A stretch of 64,000 nucleotides of DNA from Bifidobacterium mizhiense (GTDB lineage: Bacteria; Actinomycetota; Actinomycetes; Actinomycetales; Bifidobacteriaceae): NCBI RefSeq assembly GCF_020884755.1, contig NZ_BPWE01000002.1:248001-312000 (forward strand), read 5' to 3'. Of this stretch, positions 25,990 through 34,937 are shown piece by piece (within the stretch, counting starts at the first letter, position 1; every line of letters begins with the position of its first letter). Position numbers and translations under genes: made by a program. The notes beneath the pieces are model-generated. The model had not been told where the DNA came from. It saw only the letters and a list, made by a program, of their open reading frames with translations, and did no database searches.

Positions 25990-26157
25990 AATCACACACC
26001 TTTACCGAAAAAATCGTACAATGATTCATATACCGGGTGATGTAGCCCGATCAGCCGATGATTGGGTTCCTCACTCAAGCTTCTATGCTCAAAGTATCAG
26101 ATTCCATCATCGGAAACTCTGACATAGCGGTCTGCCGGGCCTCCTCTTTTTGTTTGC

Positions 26158-26176
26158 TTGCTCACACCGTGAGCAA
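26158..26176. promoter_or_regulatory. 19-bp perfect inverted repeat upstream of ndh
   Basis: TTGCTCAC and GTGAGCAA flank a three-base centre, about 170 bp before the ndh start and after the terminator of the tRNA genes. No T run follows it on the minus strand, so a repressor or activator site for the ndh-cyd cluster is the more likely reading. The regulator is not known. Confidence 0.45.
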
Positions 26177-26244
26177 CTCTCGTGGATACCGCTGGCCGCC
26201 GCTTTGCAAACCAGAAGCATTCCTAAAACCCATGGTAATCCGTA

Positions 26245-26281
26245 AACAAAAAGAGCGAAACACCGTGTCGATGTTCCGCTC
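26245..26281 (-). terminator. Rho-independent terminator of the gltX-tRNA unit
   Basis: On the minus strand GAGCGGAACA and TGTTTCGCTC pair around a nine-base loop and are followed by TTTTTGTTT. It lies 23 bp after tRNA-Gln. Confidence 0.9.
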
Positions 26282-26303
26282 CTGAGGATCTCATATCTCA
26301 ATC

Positions 26304-26375
26304 GCTGGGGTACCTGGACTCGAACCAAGAATGGATGAACCAGAATCACCTGTGTTGCCAATTACACCATACCCC
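26304..26375 (-). tRNA. tRNA-Gln(CUG)
   Basis: A 72-nt cloverleaf: acceptor arms TGGGGTA and TACCCCA, anticodon stem GGTGA/TCATC around loop TTCTGGT (anticodon CTG), T-loop GGTTCGAGTCC, discriminator G. The 3' CCA is not encoded. It follows tRNA-Glu by 42 bp and is the last gene before the terminator. Confidence 0.95.
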
Positions 26376-26417
26376 AATTGGCTGTGCGACAACCGCTTGG
26401 ACGGTTGCCACATGTCG

Positions 26418-26490
26418 TACCCCCGACCGGATTTGGACCGGTGTTGGCGCCGTGAGAGGGCGTAGTCCTAGACCGCTAGACGACGGGGGC
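26418..26490 (-). tRNA. tRNA-Glu(CUC)
   Basis: A 73-nt cloverleaf: acceptor GCCCCCG with CGGGGGT, anticodon CTC in the loop CCTCTCA, T-arm CCGGTCCAAATCCGG, discriminator A. It lies 68 bp after the glutamyl-tRNA synthetase stop on the same strand, so the enzyme and its tRNA may share a transcript. Confidence 0.95.
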
Positions 26491-26558
26491 TTCACTTTTC
26501 GCCGCGTACGAACCCGGTTCAGCAGGTCAGTAGCACAACAAAAAAGAAATATACCCGC

Positions 26559-28094
26559 TCAGAGGTTTTGGCGCAAGTTGGACATCCTTCGGAGTGTTGT
26601 ACTCTTACCCAGGATCTCCAGGGACTCGAACAGAGGCGGCGAGACCCGCCTTCCCGAGACCGCCACCCTGACCGGGCCGAAGGCCAGACGGGGCTTGTAT
26701 CCGCCCTCATCCACCAGCGCCTGAGTGAGCAGGTCGTGCAGGTGATCGGTCTTCCAGTCCTGGTCGGGCACCTCCTGTAAAGCGGCGATAGCCAGGTCCA
26801 GAACCTGCCCAGCGGAGTCCTTGAGCTGTTTGCGAGCATCTGGCTCGGGTTCCAGGTACTCATCCTGGCTGAGCAGACTGCCCACCATGCCGGAGACCTC
26901 GCCCAGCAGGCGCACACGAGGTTGGACCAGGGGGGCGGCCGCGGTCAAAATTCGCTGCTCACGACCGCTCAAGTCCTGCCAGCGCTCGGCACTCACCAGC
27001 CCATCGCGCTTGAGGTAGGGCAGGGAACGGTTCAGGAAGTCCTGTGGCTCCAGCATGCGGATGTGCTCGGCGTTGATGGCTACGGCCTTGTCAATGTCGA
27101 AGTGGGCCGGATTGGCCTTGACGTCGCGGATGTCGAAGTGCTCAACCATCTCATCCATGGAGAAGACATCCCGGTCTGGGCCGATGGACCAGCCAAGCAG
27201 GGCCAGATAGTTGAGCAGACCTTCGGGAATGAAGCCATGCTCCCGGTGCAGGAAGAGGTTGGACTCAGGGTCACGCTTGGACAATTTTTTCTTGCCCTGA
27301 CCCATGACGTAGGGCAGGTGCCCGAACAGGGGCATAGCCCGGGCAATGCCCAACTTCATCAGGTACCGGTAGAGGACGATCTGCCGGGGGGTGGAGCTGA
27401 GCAGATCCTCGCCGCGCAGGACTACATTGATGCGCATCAGGGCATCATCGACCGGATTGGTCAGTGTGTAGAGAGGATCGCCGTTGGGACGCACGATCAC
27501 ATAATCGGGCACGGACCCGGCCTTGAACTCGATATGCCCGCGAATCAGATCGTCGAAGGCGATGTCCTCGTCCGGCATGCGGATGCGCAGGGCGGGTCGC
27601 CGACCCTGATCACGAAAGGCCTGGCGCTGCTCCTCGCTCAGGTCGCGGTCATAGCCGTCGTAGCCGAAAGCGGCAGGACGGCCGGCGGCCAGGTTGCGCT
27701 CCTTGATCTCTTCGGCGGTGGAGTAGGACTCGTAGGCGTAGCCGGCATCCAGCAACTGCCGGGCCACATCGCGGTAGATATCGCCGCGCTCGGACTGCCG
27801 ATAGGGGCCATCCGGGCCGCCGACTTCCACACCCTCATCCCAGTCCAGCCCTAGCCACCTGAGTGCCTCCAGGATCTGCTGGTAGCTCTCCTCGCTGTCC
27901 CGCTGGGCATCGGTGTCCTCGATGCGGAAGACGAAGGTGCCGTGCGAGTGCCGGGCCTGGGCCCAGTTAAAGAGAGCGGTTCGAACCATGCCCACATGCG
28001 GGGTGCCGGTCGGCGAAGGGCAGAAGCGGACCCTCAGATCCTTGGGCAGGTCGGGTTTGGCGTCATGATCATGCTCATCAGTCATGACACCCAT
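26559..28094 (-). CDS. gltX: Glutamyl-tRNA synthetase
   Basis: A 511-residue class I synthetase. The HIGH box is [10 protein letters not shown] near residue 30, FRIEDTD follows, [17 protein letters not shown] is the catalytic-core segment, and the KMSKS box is KKLSKRDP. It charges tRNA-Glu; since actinobacteria in general lack GlnRS and use GatCAB, it probably also mis-charges tRNA-Gln with Glu. Both tRNAs lie directly downstream. Two starts nine bases apart (28094, 28085) are possible, neither with a strong Shine-Dalgarno. Upstream nrdG ends about 50 bp away on the same strand. Confidence 0.95.
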   Translation of the reverse strand: MGVMTDEHDHDAKPDLPKDLRVRFCPSPTGTPHVGMVRTALFNWAQARHSHGTFVFRIEDTDAQRDSEESYQQILEALRWLGLDWDEGVEVGGPDGPYRQSERGDIYRDVARQLLDAGYAYESYSTAEEIKERNLAAGRPAAFGYDGYDRDLSEEQRQAFRDQGRRPALRIRMPDEDIAFDDLIRGHIEFKAGSVPDYVIVRPNGDPLYTLTNPVDDALMRINVVLRGEDLLSSTPRQIVLYRYLMKLGIARAMPLFGHLPYVMGQGKKKLSKRDPESNLFLHREHGFIPEGLLNYLALLGWSIGPDRDVFSMDEMVEHFDIRDVKANPAHFDIDKAVAINAEHIRMLEPQDFLNRSLPYLKRDGLVSAERWQDLSGREQRILTAAAPLVQPRVRLLGEVSGMVGSLLSQDEYLEPEPDARKQLKDSAGQVLDLAIAALQEVPDQDWKTDHLHDLLTQALVDEGGYKPRLAFGPVRVAVSGRRVSPPLFESLEILGKSTTLRRMSNLRQNL

Positions 28095-28141
28095 TGTGCC
28101 CCGGCAAGGCGACGTAGACCAATTCAGAGCAGGAGCCGGTA

Positions 28142-28864
28142 TCAGCCCCGCTGCTGCTCCTGCTGCCGATCCTTGCTGTAGGTCTCCGGGATAAACCTGG
28201 TCTGGTCATGCAGTTTGGGCCAGATGACCACCTGGCCCTGCTCCAGGGACCGCGGTACGTCAATGATTCGCTGGTTGTCCGAGCCCCGGAACTGGAGCAG
28301 GCTGTTCTTCCGATTCTCCAAATAGCGCCCATCCACCAGCACATCAAGATAGGAGATCAGCTGGGCCTTGTCCGGGGTCTCCCCCGGCCGGTTCAGTTCC
28401 TCCCAGGTGTAGCCGGTCCAGCACCAGATGTCCTTCTCGTGGCCGAACTCACGCCGTATCCGCTTCGAAAGGCCGAGCAGCATAGGAGTGTTGAGCAGGG
28501 GCTCCCCGCCCAGGTAGGTGATGCCCTGTACATAGGACAGTGACAGGTCCTTGATGATCTGGTCTTCAAGCTGCTGGGTATAGGGATGCCCGGCACCGAA
28601 GTCCCAGATGGATGAGTTGTAGCACCCCTGGCAGCGGAAGGGGCATCCGCTGACATAGAGGGAGCAGCGGATCCCCTCGCCGTCGGTCATGACCAGTCGC
28701 TTGTAGTCCGCCACAATTCCCCGGCTGAGCCGACGACCGTCCCACTGGCCGGCCCTGGGATTGTTGGTCAGCACAGAGGGGACCCCAGGACCGCGCCCCT
28801 GTTCATCAGCTGCGAAGTCACGGTGGCCGCCTGTCTTTCTCATGGCCCCCTGTTTGTCCGTCAT
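28142..28864 (-). CDS. nrdG: Anaerobic ribonucleotide reductase activating protein
   Basis: A 240-residue radical SAM enzyme that makes the glycyl radical on NrdD. The cluster motif is [14 protein letters not shown] (CxxxCxxC), followed by [12 protein letters not shown] (the SAM-binding GGE motif) and [14 protein letters not shown] ~40-residue polar N-terminus precedes the core. ATG at 28864 follows GAGGAGGACCGT. It starts 69 bp after the nrdD stop, the normal nrdDG order. The C-terminus ([16 protein letters not shown]) is complete. Confidence 0.94.
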   Translation of the reverse strand: MTDKQGAMRKTGGHRDFAADEQGRGPGVPSVLTNNPRAGQWDGRRLSRGIVADYKRLVMTDGEGIRCSLYVSGCPFRCQGCYNSSIWDFGAGHPYTQQLEDQIIKDLSLSYVQGITYLGGEPLLNTPMLLGLSKRIRREFGHEKDIWCWTGYTWEELNRPGETPDKAQLISYLDVLVDGRYLENRKNSLLQFRGSDNQRIIDVPRSLEQGQVVIWPKLHDQTRFIPETYSKDRQQEQQRG

Positions 28865-28933
28865 ACGGTCCTCCTCATGACAATGGCGGGCCGCAAACTG
28901 CCCGGCCCGCCATTGGTTGCGTCTTTTCAGAGC

Positions 28934-31345
28934 CTATTCGGCCTTGTCGTCGAACCACTCCTTGGTGGATCCATCCTTGAGGACCACGTGGCCGGTCTCA
29001 CCCTCCATGTGCTTGACACGGTGGGCGATCTCCTCGTGTCTGCCGTGGACCATGGGCCGCTGGACGGGGTTGCCCAGATAGCCGCAGGTGCGCTTGGTCA
29101 CGTTGCACTTGTCGGGGTCATCGTTGCCGCACTCAGGGCACTTGAAGCCCTCCTCGGTGGGCTCGAAATCGCCCTCATAACCGCATACGAAGCAGTGATC
29201 GATGGGGGTGTTGGTGCCCAGGTAGCCGATGCCGATGTCATAGGCGTAATCCCAGACCGCCTCCAGGGCCTTGGGGTTCTGCTGCATGGAGGGGAACTCG
29301 CAGTAGTTGATGAACCCGCCGGAAGCCAGGTAGGGGAAGTCGCGCTCGTAGTTGAGCTTCTCCATGGGGGTGGGCCGCAGCCAGACCGGGTAGTGGAAGC
29401 TGTTGGTGTAGAAGTCGTGGTCGGTCACGCCGTCGACTACGCCGAACTTCTCCTTGTCCATCCGGGCGAAGCGGTCGGTCAGCGACTCGGCCGGGGTGGA
29501 GTAAACCGAATAGTGGTACCCCTCAGCCTTCTCCCACTGCTTGCAGAGCTGGTTCATCCGGCGCACGATGCTCAGAGCGAATTCCTTGCCTTCCGGATCC
29601 CAGGAATGATCCTTCATCCAGTCCTTACCATAGAAGACGCTAGTGGCCTCGTAAAGGCCGATGTAGCCCAGCGAGACGGTGGCGCGGCTGTTCCGGAAGA
29701 GGGTGTCAACGCTGTCGGTTGGCTTCAGCCTGCCAAAGGCGCCGTACTCGTAGAGGGTGGGAGCATTGATGGGCGTGGCCTGCTTGCAGCGCATGATGCG
29801 GAACTGCAGGGCGTGGTGGGCCACCTCCATACGCTGGTCGAAGATCTTCCAGAAGCGATCCTTGTCGCCGCGGGATTCCAGGGCAATGCGAGGAATGTTG
29901 ACGGTGACGACACCCAGGTTCATGCGGCCGTCCTCTTCGTCCTCGCCCGTCTCGGGATTGGTCCAGGCCTGCAGGAAGGAGCGGCAGCCCATGGGGGCCT
30001 TGAAGGAGCCGGTGATCTTGATCAGGTTCTCGTAGAAAACCACGTCAGGGTACATACGCTTGGTCGAGCACTCCAGAGCCAGCTGCTTCATGTCGTAGTT
30101 GGGATCGCCCTCGTCCGCGTTCAGACCATGCTTGATGGTGAAGACCAACTTGGGGAAGATGGCGGTGTGGCGATCCTTGCCCAGTCCGCGGATGCGGATC
30201 AGGAAGATGGCCCGCTGGATCTCCCGGGCGAACCAGGAGGTGCCCAGGCCGAAGCCCACGGTGACGAAGGGGGTCTGCCCGTTGGAGACACGGTTGGAGT
30301 TGATCTGGTACTCCATGGTCTGCATGGCATCGTAGATGTTCTTGCGGGTCAGAATCTTGGCGTAGACCTGACGCAGCCGAACGATCTGCGGAGCGTCCAG
30401 ATCGAAGGGGGCATCCTCACCAATGGGAGCACGATCATCCAGGTGCAGCCAGTCGGCCTCCCTGGCCTTGAGGCCGCGGACGACCTCCTTGGCCACGTCG
30501 ATGGGCTCCTCGTCCGGCAGAACGGCCTCAGCCATGGAATAGTTCTTCTTATAGTCCAGACGCGCATACTTGTCCAGCATCTCGTCGCAACGGTTGACGG
30601 TCTGGCCGCCGTACTGGGAGCCGGCGATGTCCTTGATGATCTGGGTGATCTGCGTGGCAGCCGTGCCGATGGACTTGGGCGAGTCCATCATGGCGTTGCC
30701 CAGCTCGAAACCGTGGGCAAGCATGTCGCCGAAGTCAGGCAGGGAGCAGTTGGTCTCGGCCGTAAAGGGTGAGTAATCCGCGTCATGGAAGTGAATATCG
30801 CCCTTCATGTGGGCGTTGGAGACATCCTTAGGCAGCATGGCGAAGGCTGAAGCCTTGGAGACTGCGCCGGCCAACAGGTCACGCTGGGTGGCGTAGACGT
30901 TGGCATCCTTGTTGGCGTTTTCACGCACCAGGGTCTCGTCCTTGCTGGTCAGGCGGTGAACGGCCTCATTGACATCGGTGGCCTTGGCCCGCTGAATGTC
31001 GCGGTCAAGACGGTAGGAGGTATAGGAGCGAGCGATCTCGTAAAGGTGGGCATTGACCAGGGCATGCTCGACCAGGGTTTGGATGTCCTCGATCTTGACC
31101 GGGTTGGTGTAGCGATCGGTGATCTCGGACTGGACGGTCAGGGCCATATCCCGGATCTGCTGGCGATCCTCAGGGCTGACCTCGTGCTTGACATCCTTGA
31201 AGGCGGCTTCGATGGCGTTCATGATGTTGACGGGATCAAAATCGACGATCCGGCCGTCGCGCTTCTCGACCAGAATGCCATCGACAGCATCGCGATCCGA
31301 AATGCCACGCTCCTTCACGCTATCGGTCATGACCTCAGTATCCAT
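28934..31345 (-). CDS. nrdD: Anaerobic (class III) ribonucleoside-triphosphate reductase
   Basis: An 803-residue glycyl-radical enzyme that makes dNTPs without oxygen. An N-terminal ATP-cone regulatory domain is seen (VEKRDGRIVDFDPVNIMNAIEAAF). The core has FTAETNCSLPDFGDML, and the C-terminus has the zinc site (CFVCGYEG, FKCPECGND) and the radical loop RTCGYLG near residue 755. Start at 31345 follows AGGAG at five bases. Its upstream region holds an NrdR box pair and a Rex/CRP-like palindrome. No class I or II reductase gene is seen in the window. Confidence 0.95.
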   Translation of the reverse strand: MDTEVMTDSVKERGISDRDAVDGILVEKRDGRIVDFDPVNIMNAIEAAFKDVKHEVSPEDRQQIRDMALTVQSEITDRYTNPVKIEDIQTLVEHALVNAHLYEIARSYTSYRLDRDIQRAKATDVNEAVHRLTSKDETLVRENANKDANVYATQRDLLAGAVSKASAFAMLPKDVSNAHMKGDIHFHDADYSPFTAETNCSLPDFGDMLAHGFELGNAMMDSPKSIGTAATQITQIIKDIAGSQYGGQTVNRCDEMLDKYARLDYKKNYSMAEAVLPDEEPIDVAKEVVRGLKAREADWLHLDDRAPIGEDAPFDLDAPQIVRLRQVYAKILTRKNIYDAMQTMEYQINSNRVSNGQTPFVTVGFGLGTSWFAREIQRAIFLIRIRGLGKDRHTAIFPKLVFTIKHGLNADEGDPNYDMKQLALECSTKRMYPDVVFYENLIKITGSFKAPMGCRSFLQAWTNPETGEDEEDGRMNLGVVTVNIPRIALESRGDKDRFWKIFDQRMEVAHHALQFRIMRCKQATPINAPTLYEYGAFGRLKPTDSVDTLFRNSRATVSLGYIGLYEATSVFYGKDWMKDHSWDPEGKEFALSIVRRMNQLCKQWEKAEGYHYSVYSTPAESLTDRFARMDKEKFGVVDGVTDHDFYTNSFHYPVWLRPTPMEKLNYERDFPYLASGGFINYCEFPSMQQNPKALEAVWDYAYDIGIGYLGTNTPIDHCFVCGYEGDFEPTEEGFKCPECGNDDPDKCNVTKRTCGYLGNPVQRPMVHGRHEEIAHRVKHMEGETGHVVLKDGSTKEWFDDKAE

Positions 31346-31475
31346 CGTCACTCCTCATACGACTCATACGGTTACTCATGTGCAGTTGCTTTGGCGTTCC
31401 CAAATTCCAGACTGGAAACGGCGAATCACATGGATGTCATTCTTTGATGACAAGACTCACTCTAGCACGCTGTGA

Positions 31476-31522
31476 CCACCATATGTAGTGTCTGAGGATG
31501 ATTCGTTGCCTACATTTAGTTA
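31476..31522. promoter_or_regulatory. Tandem NrdR boxes upstream of nrdD
   Basis: Two 16-bp elements, 31476-31491 and 31507-31522, are exactly 31 bp apart (15-bp gap). Read on the minus strand the first is ACACTACATATGGTGG, 13 of 16 matches to the known NrdR consensus (ACACTATATATAGTGT-like). The second, weaker, keeps the core CTACATTTAG. Paired boxes about three helical turns apart are the known arrangement for NrdR, the ATP/dATP-sensing repressor of nucleotide reductases. They lie ~130-180 bp before the nrdD start. nrdR itself is not in the window. Confidence 0.7.
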
Positions 31523-31532
31523 TTCACGTGTT

Positions 31533-31550
31533 TTGTGAACTGAGTCACAA
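31533..31550. promoter_or_regulatory. 18-bp Rex-like or CRP/FNR-like palindrome upstream of nrdD
   Basis: The element TTGTGAA-CTGA-GTCACAA differs from the Rex operator pattern TTGTGAA-N4-TTCACAA at one base, and also contains the full CRP/GlxR pattern TGTGA-N6-TCACA. It lies 10 bp beyond the NrdR pair, ~190 bp before nrdD, and ~130 bp after the lacI-type gene. A redox (NADH/NAD) or cAMP-type regulator of nrdDG is inferred; the sequence alone does not decide which. Confidence 0.55.
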
Positions 31551-31678
31551 ATAGAGGGGTCTGGACAAGGGCGGCAAATGGCCGAAAGGCCATTGGAGGT
31601 TATTTCCAGGGACGACACAGCCGCCCGACACGCACATATTTTGTCGAGCCCCGACCCCTGCATCAGGCAGGAACCGAC

Positions 31679-32683
31679 CTAAGCCAACAGACCCCGGGGA
31701 ACAAAGAGGGTTTGGGTGCGCAGACGGCGATCCACACTCATGCCCTCCGGAGCCTGTCGCCCCGGCTCAATCATGGACAGGAGCATGTCAACGCCTTGGC
31801 GACCCATGCGATCCACCTGCTGGGAGATGACCGACACCTGAGGACTGATCAGTTGAAAGACCTCCAGGTCGTCGAAAGAGACCAAGGGCACTCGCGAGCG
31901 CTGGTCGCCGTCCCACTCCATGGCAACGGCCTTGATGGCATCGGCAGAGTAGCCGAAGATGACGGCATCCACCCCCTGACCGAGCAGGTGGCGCATGGTC
32001 GCGGCCGCGCGGGGGCGATCCTCGAACCCTTGGCGAACCACCAATCCCGTCAGCCCCTGACGGGTCTCTACGCCAGACAGGAAGGCCTGCTCGCGCTCGC
32101 GGAAAGTATAGGAGCGGCTCTCTGGGCCCGGAACAAAGGCCACTCGTCTGCATCCCCTCGCTACCAGAGCGTTCAGGGCCGCCTCGAGGCCGGGCACAGG
32201 ATCGGAATCAACCAAAGGGACACCGGGCAGGGTCCGGTCGGGACGATCCACAAAAACAACGGGGAATTCTCGCGACAGCATGGTGCGCAGCATGGGCGAC
32301 GTGGGCCCATCAGGCACGACCAGGACACCGTCCATATGCCGAGACAGAAGGATGCGGTAATAGTCCTCCTGCCTGCTGGCCTGGCACGAGGACACGCCGA
32401 TCAGGGGCGCGTAGCCTGCCGAGTAGAGCTGGTCCTGGACGGCGTAGACCAGCTCAGAGAAATACGGATTGCGGATATCGGGGACCAACAGGCCAACGGC
32501 ATGCGAGCGCGAGGAACGCATGGAACGGGCCCGGCTGTCGGGGATATAGCCCAGCTCCATGGCCGCCCTGCGAACCCTGTCCTTGGTGGGCGGCGAAATG
32601 CGCCCCTTGTCGTTGAGCGCCTGGGAGACCGTGGACACGGACATACCCGCCTGCTTGGCCACATCACTGATGGTCACCGACAT
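31679..32683 (-). CDS. LacI family transcriptional regulator
   Basis: A 334-residue repressor. The helix-turn-helix is at residues 3-24 (VTISDVAKQAGMSVSTVSQAL) with the hinge RRAAMELGYIPDSRARSM, followed by the periplasmic-binding-like domain (VGLLVPDIRNPYFSELVYAV, VVFVDRPDR, VPLVSFDDLEVFQLISPQVSVISQQ). It diverges from an ABC importer gene pair, so it may control it, although LacI proteins mostly sense sugars and the importer looks like a non-sugar type. The effector is unknown. Confidence 0.9.
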   Translation of the reverse strand: MSVTISDVAKQAGMSVSTVSQALNDKGRISPPTKDRVRRAAMELGYIPDSRARSMRSSRSHAVGLLVPDIRNPYFSELVYAVQDQLYSAGYAPLIGVSSCQASRQEDYYRILLSRHMDGVLVVPDGPTSPMLRTMLSREFPVVFVDRPDRTLPGVPLVDSDPVPGLEAALNALVARGCRRVAFVPGPESRSYTFREREQAFLSGVETRQGLTGLVVRQGFEDRPRAAATMRHLLGQGVDAVIFGYSADAIKAVAMEWDGDQRSRVPLVSFDDLEVFQLISPQVSVISQQVDRMGRQGVDMLLSMIEPGRQAPEGMSVDRRLRTQTLFVPRGLLA

Positions 32684-32996
32684 GGGAACCTCCGTCGACC
32701 CCTACCGTGATCGGTTGTCTTGCTCCGAACGAGACCGACAGCGGCCGGCCCGCGCGGACCTCTCGTGAGTTTCCAGTATAGAGGCATACGATGCAACCTT
32801 TCATCACGGCGAGGCAGGACTGGCGGTCTTGGACTAGAGTGGTCTTGTTCGCGCGGCTGGTGGCAGCAGCCGTGGCACATATCGCAGAATTCCATCGGTC
32901 AAGACCGTACCGGATCGTCGCGCGGGCTCCTCACCTTCCCGTAGCGGCCCCGATGCGGATGGGCACCAGGGGTGCCGGAGAGGCAAGGTGACAGTG
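32684..32996. other. Intergenic region between lacI-type gene and the ABC importer
   Basis: 313 bp with no convincing gene. It should hold two divergent promoters. A small inverted repeat GCAT-ACG-ATGC (32784-32794) has the CG-centred look of some LacI operators but is short. A GGGGTGCC segment near 32968 recalls part of a TPP riboswitch, but the rest of that structure is missing. Confidence 0.4.
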
Positions 32997-34100
32997 ATGA
33001 GCATGTCGAGGAACAGTAGCTTCCGGAGAATTCCCGGCCACAAACTGATCGTGCGGGCACTCGCCCTGACAGCGGCGCTCTGCATGGCGGCTACGAGCGC
33101 AGCCTGCGGGACCAAGGGGGCAGACAACAAGGCCGACGACGGCTCCAAACTGTCCTTCATGCTGGATTGGACGCCCAACACCAATCATGTGGGCATCTAC
33201 GTAGCCCGGCACCTGGGCTACTTCGACAAGGCCGGCCTGAAGCTGACCATCCTGCCGACGGCCCAGGCAGGAGCCGAGACCTCCGTCCAGAACGGGGTCG
33301 CCGACGTAGGCTTCTCCAAGCTGAGCAACCTGGGCACCTTCAACTCCCAGGGAGCCGACCTGCGGCAGGTTTTCAACATAGGCCAGCATTCCGTGGCGCG
33401 TTGGTGCTCGCTGGCTTCGCGCACCGACATCCAGACCCCCAAGGACTTCGACGGTAAGACCTTCGTCAGTTTCGGCTCGGCCGAGCAGACGGCCGTAGTC
33501 AAGCAGATGATCCGCTATGCAGGCGGCAAGGGCGACTTCAAGCGGGTGACCAGCGGTACCAACACCTTCGCCACCCTGACCAGCGGCAAGGGGGACTTCG
33601 CGGGTTTCTACGCCAATTGGGAGGGCGTGGAGAGCGAGCTCAAAGGCCCAGCCCTGCACTGCTTCACCCAGGCCGACTGGGGCGTGCCCGGCAACCCCGA
33701 CCAGCTGGGCTTCGTGGTCAAGAATTCCTGGCTGCAGCAGGCCGGCCACCGTCGCGCCCTGACGGCATTCGTCAAGGCCTGCCTGAAGGGCTATAACTAC
33801 GCCCTGAGCCATCCCGACCAGGCGGCGGACATCCTGGTCAAGGAGACCAAGGGGTCGGCCATCGACCCAACCCTGGCCAAACGCTCCATGGAGAGCATCG
33901 TCAAGGAGGGGTACTGGGTTGACAGCCCGAATCAAAAGAGCATCAGCGGACTGATCAATGTCAAGGATGCCCAGGACTATCTGGACTTCCAGTTCAAGGC
34001 GGGCACCTACAAGGGCGCCAAGAAGGGCGATCCCAATAAAGCCCCTCAGGCCACTGACCTGTGGACCGATCGCTACGTTCGGGAAGCAGCCGGTCGATGA
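32997..34100 (+). CDS. ABC transporter substrate-binding lipoprotein, NMT1/THI5-like
   Basis: A 367-residue secreted lipoprotein: basic start, hydrophobic stretch (LIVRALALTAALCMAATS) and lipobox SAAC, then the NMT1/THI5-like binding fold beginning SFMLDWTPNTNHVGIYVARHLGYF, with ADVGFSKLSNLG and VSFGSAEQTAVVKQM. LDWTPNTNH is typical for binding proteins of thiamine pyrimidine precursors (ThiY type), and the wider family also covers riboflavin, nitrate and sulfonates; which ligand applies here is open. Starts at 32988 (GTG), 32997 and 33003 are possible. Its stop overlaps the permease ATG (ATGA). Confidence 0.88.
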   Translation: MSMSRNSSFRRIPGHKLIVRALALTAALCMAATSAACGTKGADNKADDGSKLSFMLDWTPNTNHVGIYVARHLGYFDKAGLKLTILPTAQAGAETSVQNGVADVGFSKLSNLGTFNSQGADLRQVFNIGQHSVARWCSLASRTDIQTPKDFDGKTFVSFGSAEQTAVVKQMIRYAGGKGDFKRVTSGTNTFATLTSGKGDFAGFYANWEGVESELKGPALHCFTQADWGVPGNPDQLGFVVKNSWLQQAGHRRALTAFVKACLKGYNYALSHPDQAADILVKETKGSAIDPTLAKRSMESIVKEGYWVDSPNQKSISGLINVKDAQDYLDFQFKAGTYKGAKKGDPNKAPQATDLWTDRYVREAAGR

Positions 34101-34885
34101 AGGTAGGGAAGCAGAGCAGAACTCGGGCGCTGCCTCCGACCCTCACTCTGCTGGCGCTCTTGATCATCTGGGAGCTGGCATCCCGCCTGGGCGGGGTCAG
34201 CGAACAGGCCCTACCAGCGCCAAGCCGAATCCTGGTTGCCACAGTGCAGTCTCGAGAGGATCTGCTGCCTGCCACCGCCATCACCGCCCTTGAAGGCCTG
34301 CTGGGCTTCCTCCTGGCCTCGGTCCTGGGAATAGTGATCGGCCTGGCTCTCTACAGCTGGCGCACCCTGCATGATGCTCTCTACCCCCTGATCGCCGGCG
34401 CTCAGATGATCCCGCTGATCACCATCGCCCCCCTGTTCGTGATCTGGTTCGGGTTCGAGCCCCTGGGCAAGGTGGTCATCGTGGCCGTCTTCGCCCTCTT
34501 CCCCATAGTGGTCCAGACCTACCGGGGGCTCAAGTCCGTGCCCCGTTTCTACCAGGACGTGGCGCTGAACTGCGGCGCAACCCGGACATGGACACTCTGG
34601 CACGTCAAACTGAGGGTGGCGGCCGGGCAGATCTTCGGCGGTCTGCGTATCAGCGCCGCCTATGTCTTCGCCACCGCGGCCACTTCGGAGTATCTGGGTG
34701 CCAGGAACGGCCTGGGCATATGGCTGCAGTCGGCCTTCAACTCCTTCAGAACCCCACTGATCTTCTCGGCCACCCTGGTCATCATCCTGCTGACTGCCCT
34801 CTTGCTGGGCCTGATCACCCTGACCGAGCGGCTACTGCTGGGCGATGCCGGCGATGATCATATGGTCAATCCGGACGACGAGTGA
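34097..34885 (+). CDS. ABC transporter permease (BPD-type, ThiX/SsuC-like)
   Basis: A 262-residue inner-membrane permease with about six helices. The cytoplasmic EAA loop, which contacts the ATPase, is seen in LNCGATRTWTLWHVKLR. The middle has MIPLITIAPLFVIWFG, typical of the SsuC/TauC/ThiX family. ATG overlaps the binding-protein stop. No ATP-binding gene follows: the next gene is a DUF805 protein, so the importer must borrow an ATPase from elsewhere or be incomplete. Confidence 0.9.
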   Translation: MKVGKQSRTRALPPTLTLLALLIIWELASRLGGVSEQALPAPSRILVATVQSREDLLPATAITALEGLLGFLLASVLGIVIGLALYSWRTLHDALYPLIAGAQMIPLITIAPLFVIWFGFEPLGKVVIVAVFALFPIVVQTYRGLKSVPRFYQDVALNCGATRTWTLWHVKLRVAAGQIFGGLRISAAYVFATAATSEYLGARNGLGIWLQSAFNSFRTPLIFSATLVIILLTALLLGLITLTERLLLGDAGDDHMVNPDDE

Positions 34886-34937
34886 AGAGTACTGCGACAG
34901 CAATTACCTACCGAATCTGACGGCTTGGCCCAAGTAA

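Noticed and set aside
28823-30772. A 649-residue plus-strand reading frame opposite nrdD
   Set aside because: It is the shadow of a GC-rich coding strand; nrdD on the other strand has complete family motifs. The shadow has repetitive Gly/Val/Leu/His content and no domain.
32900-32996. Possible TPP riboswitch before the NMT1/THI5-like binding protein
   Set aside because: A GGGGTGCC piece is present, but the CTGAGA helix and the conserved 3' segment are missing and no matching stems can be drawn.
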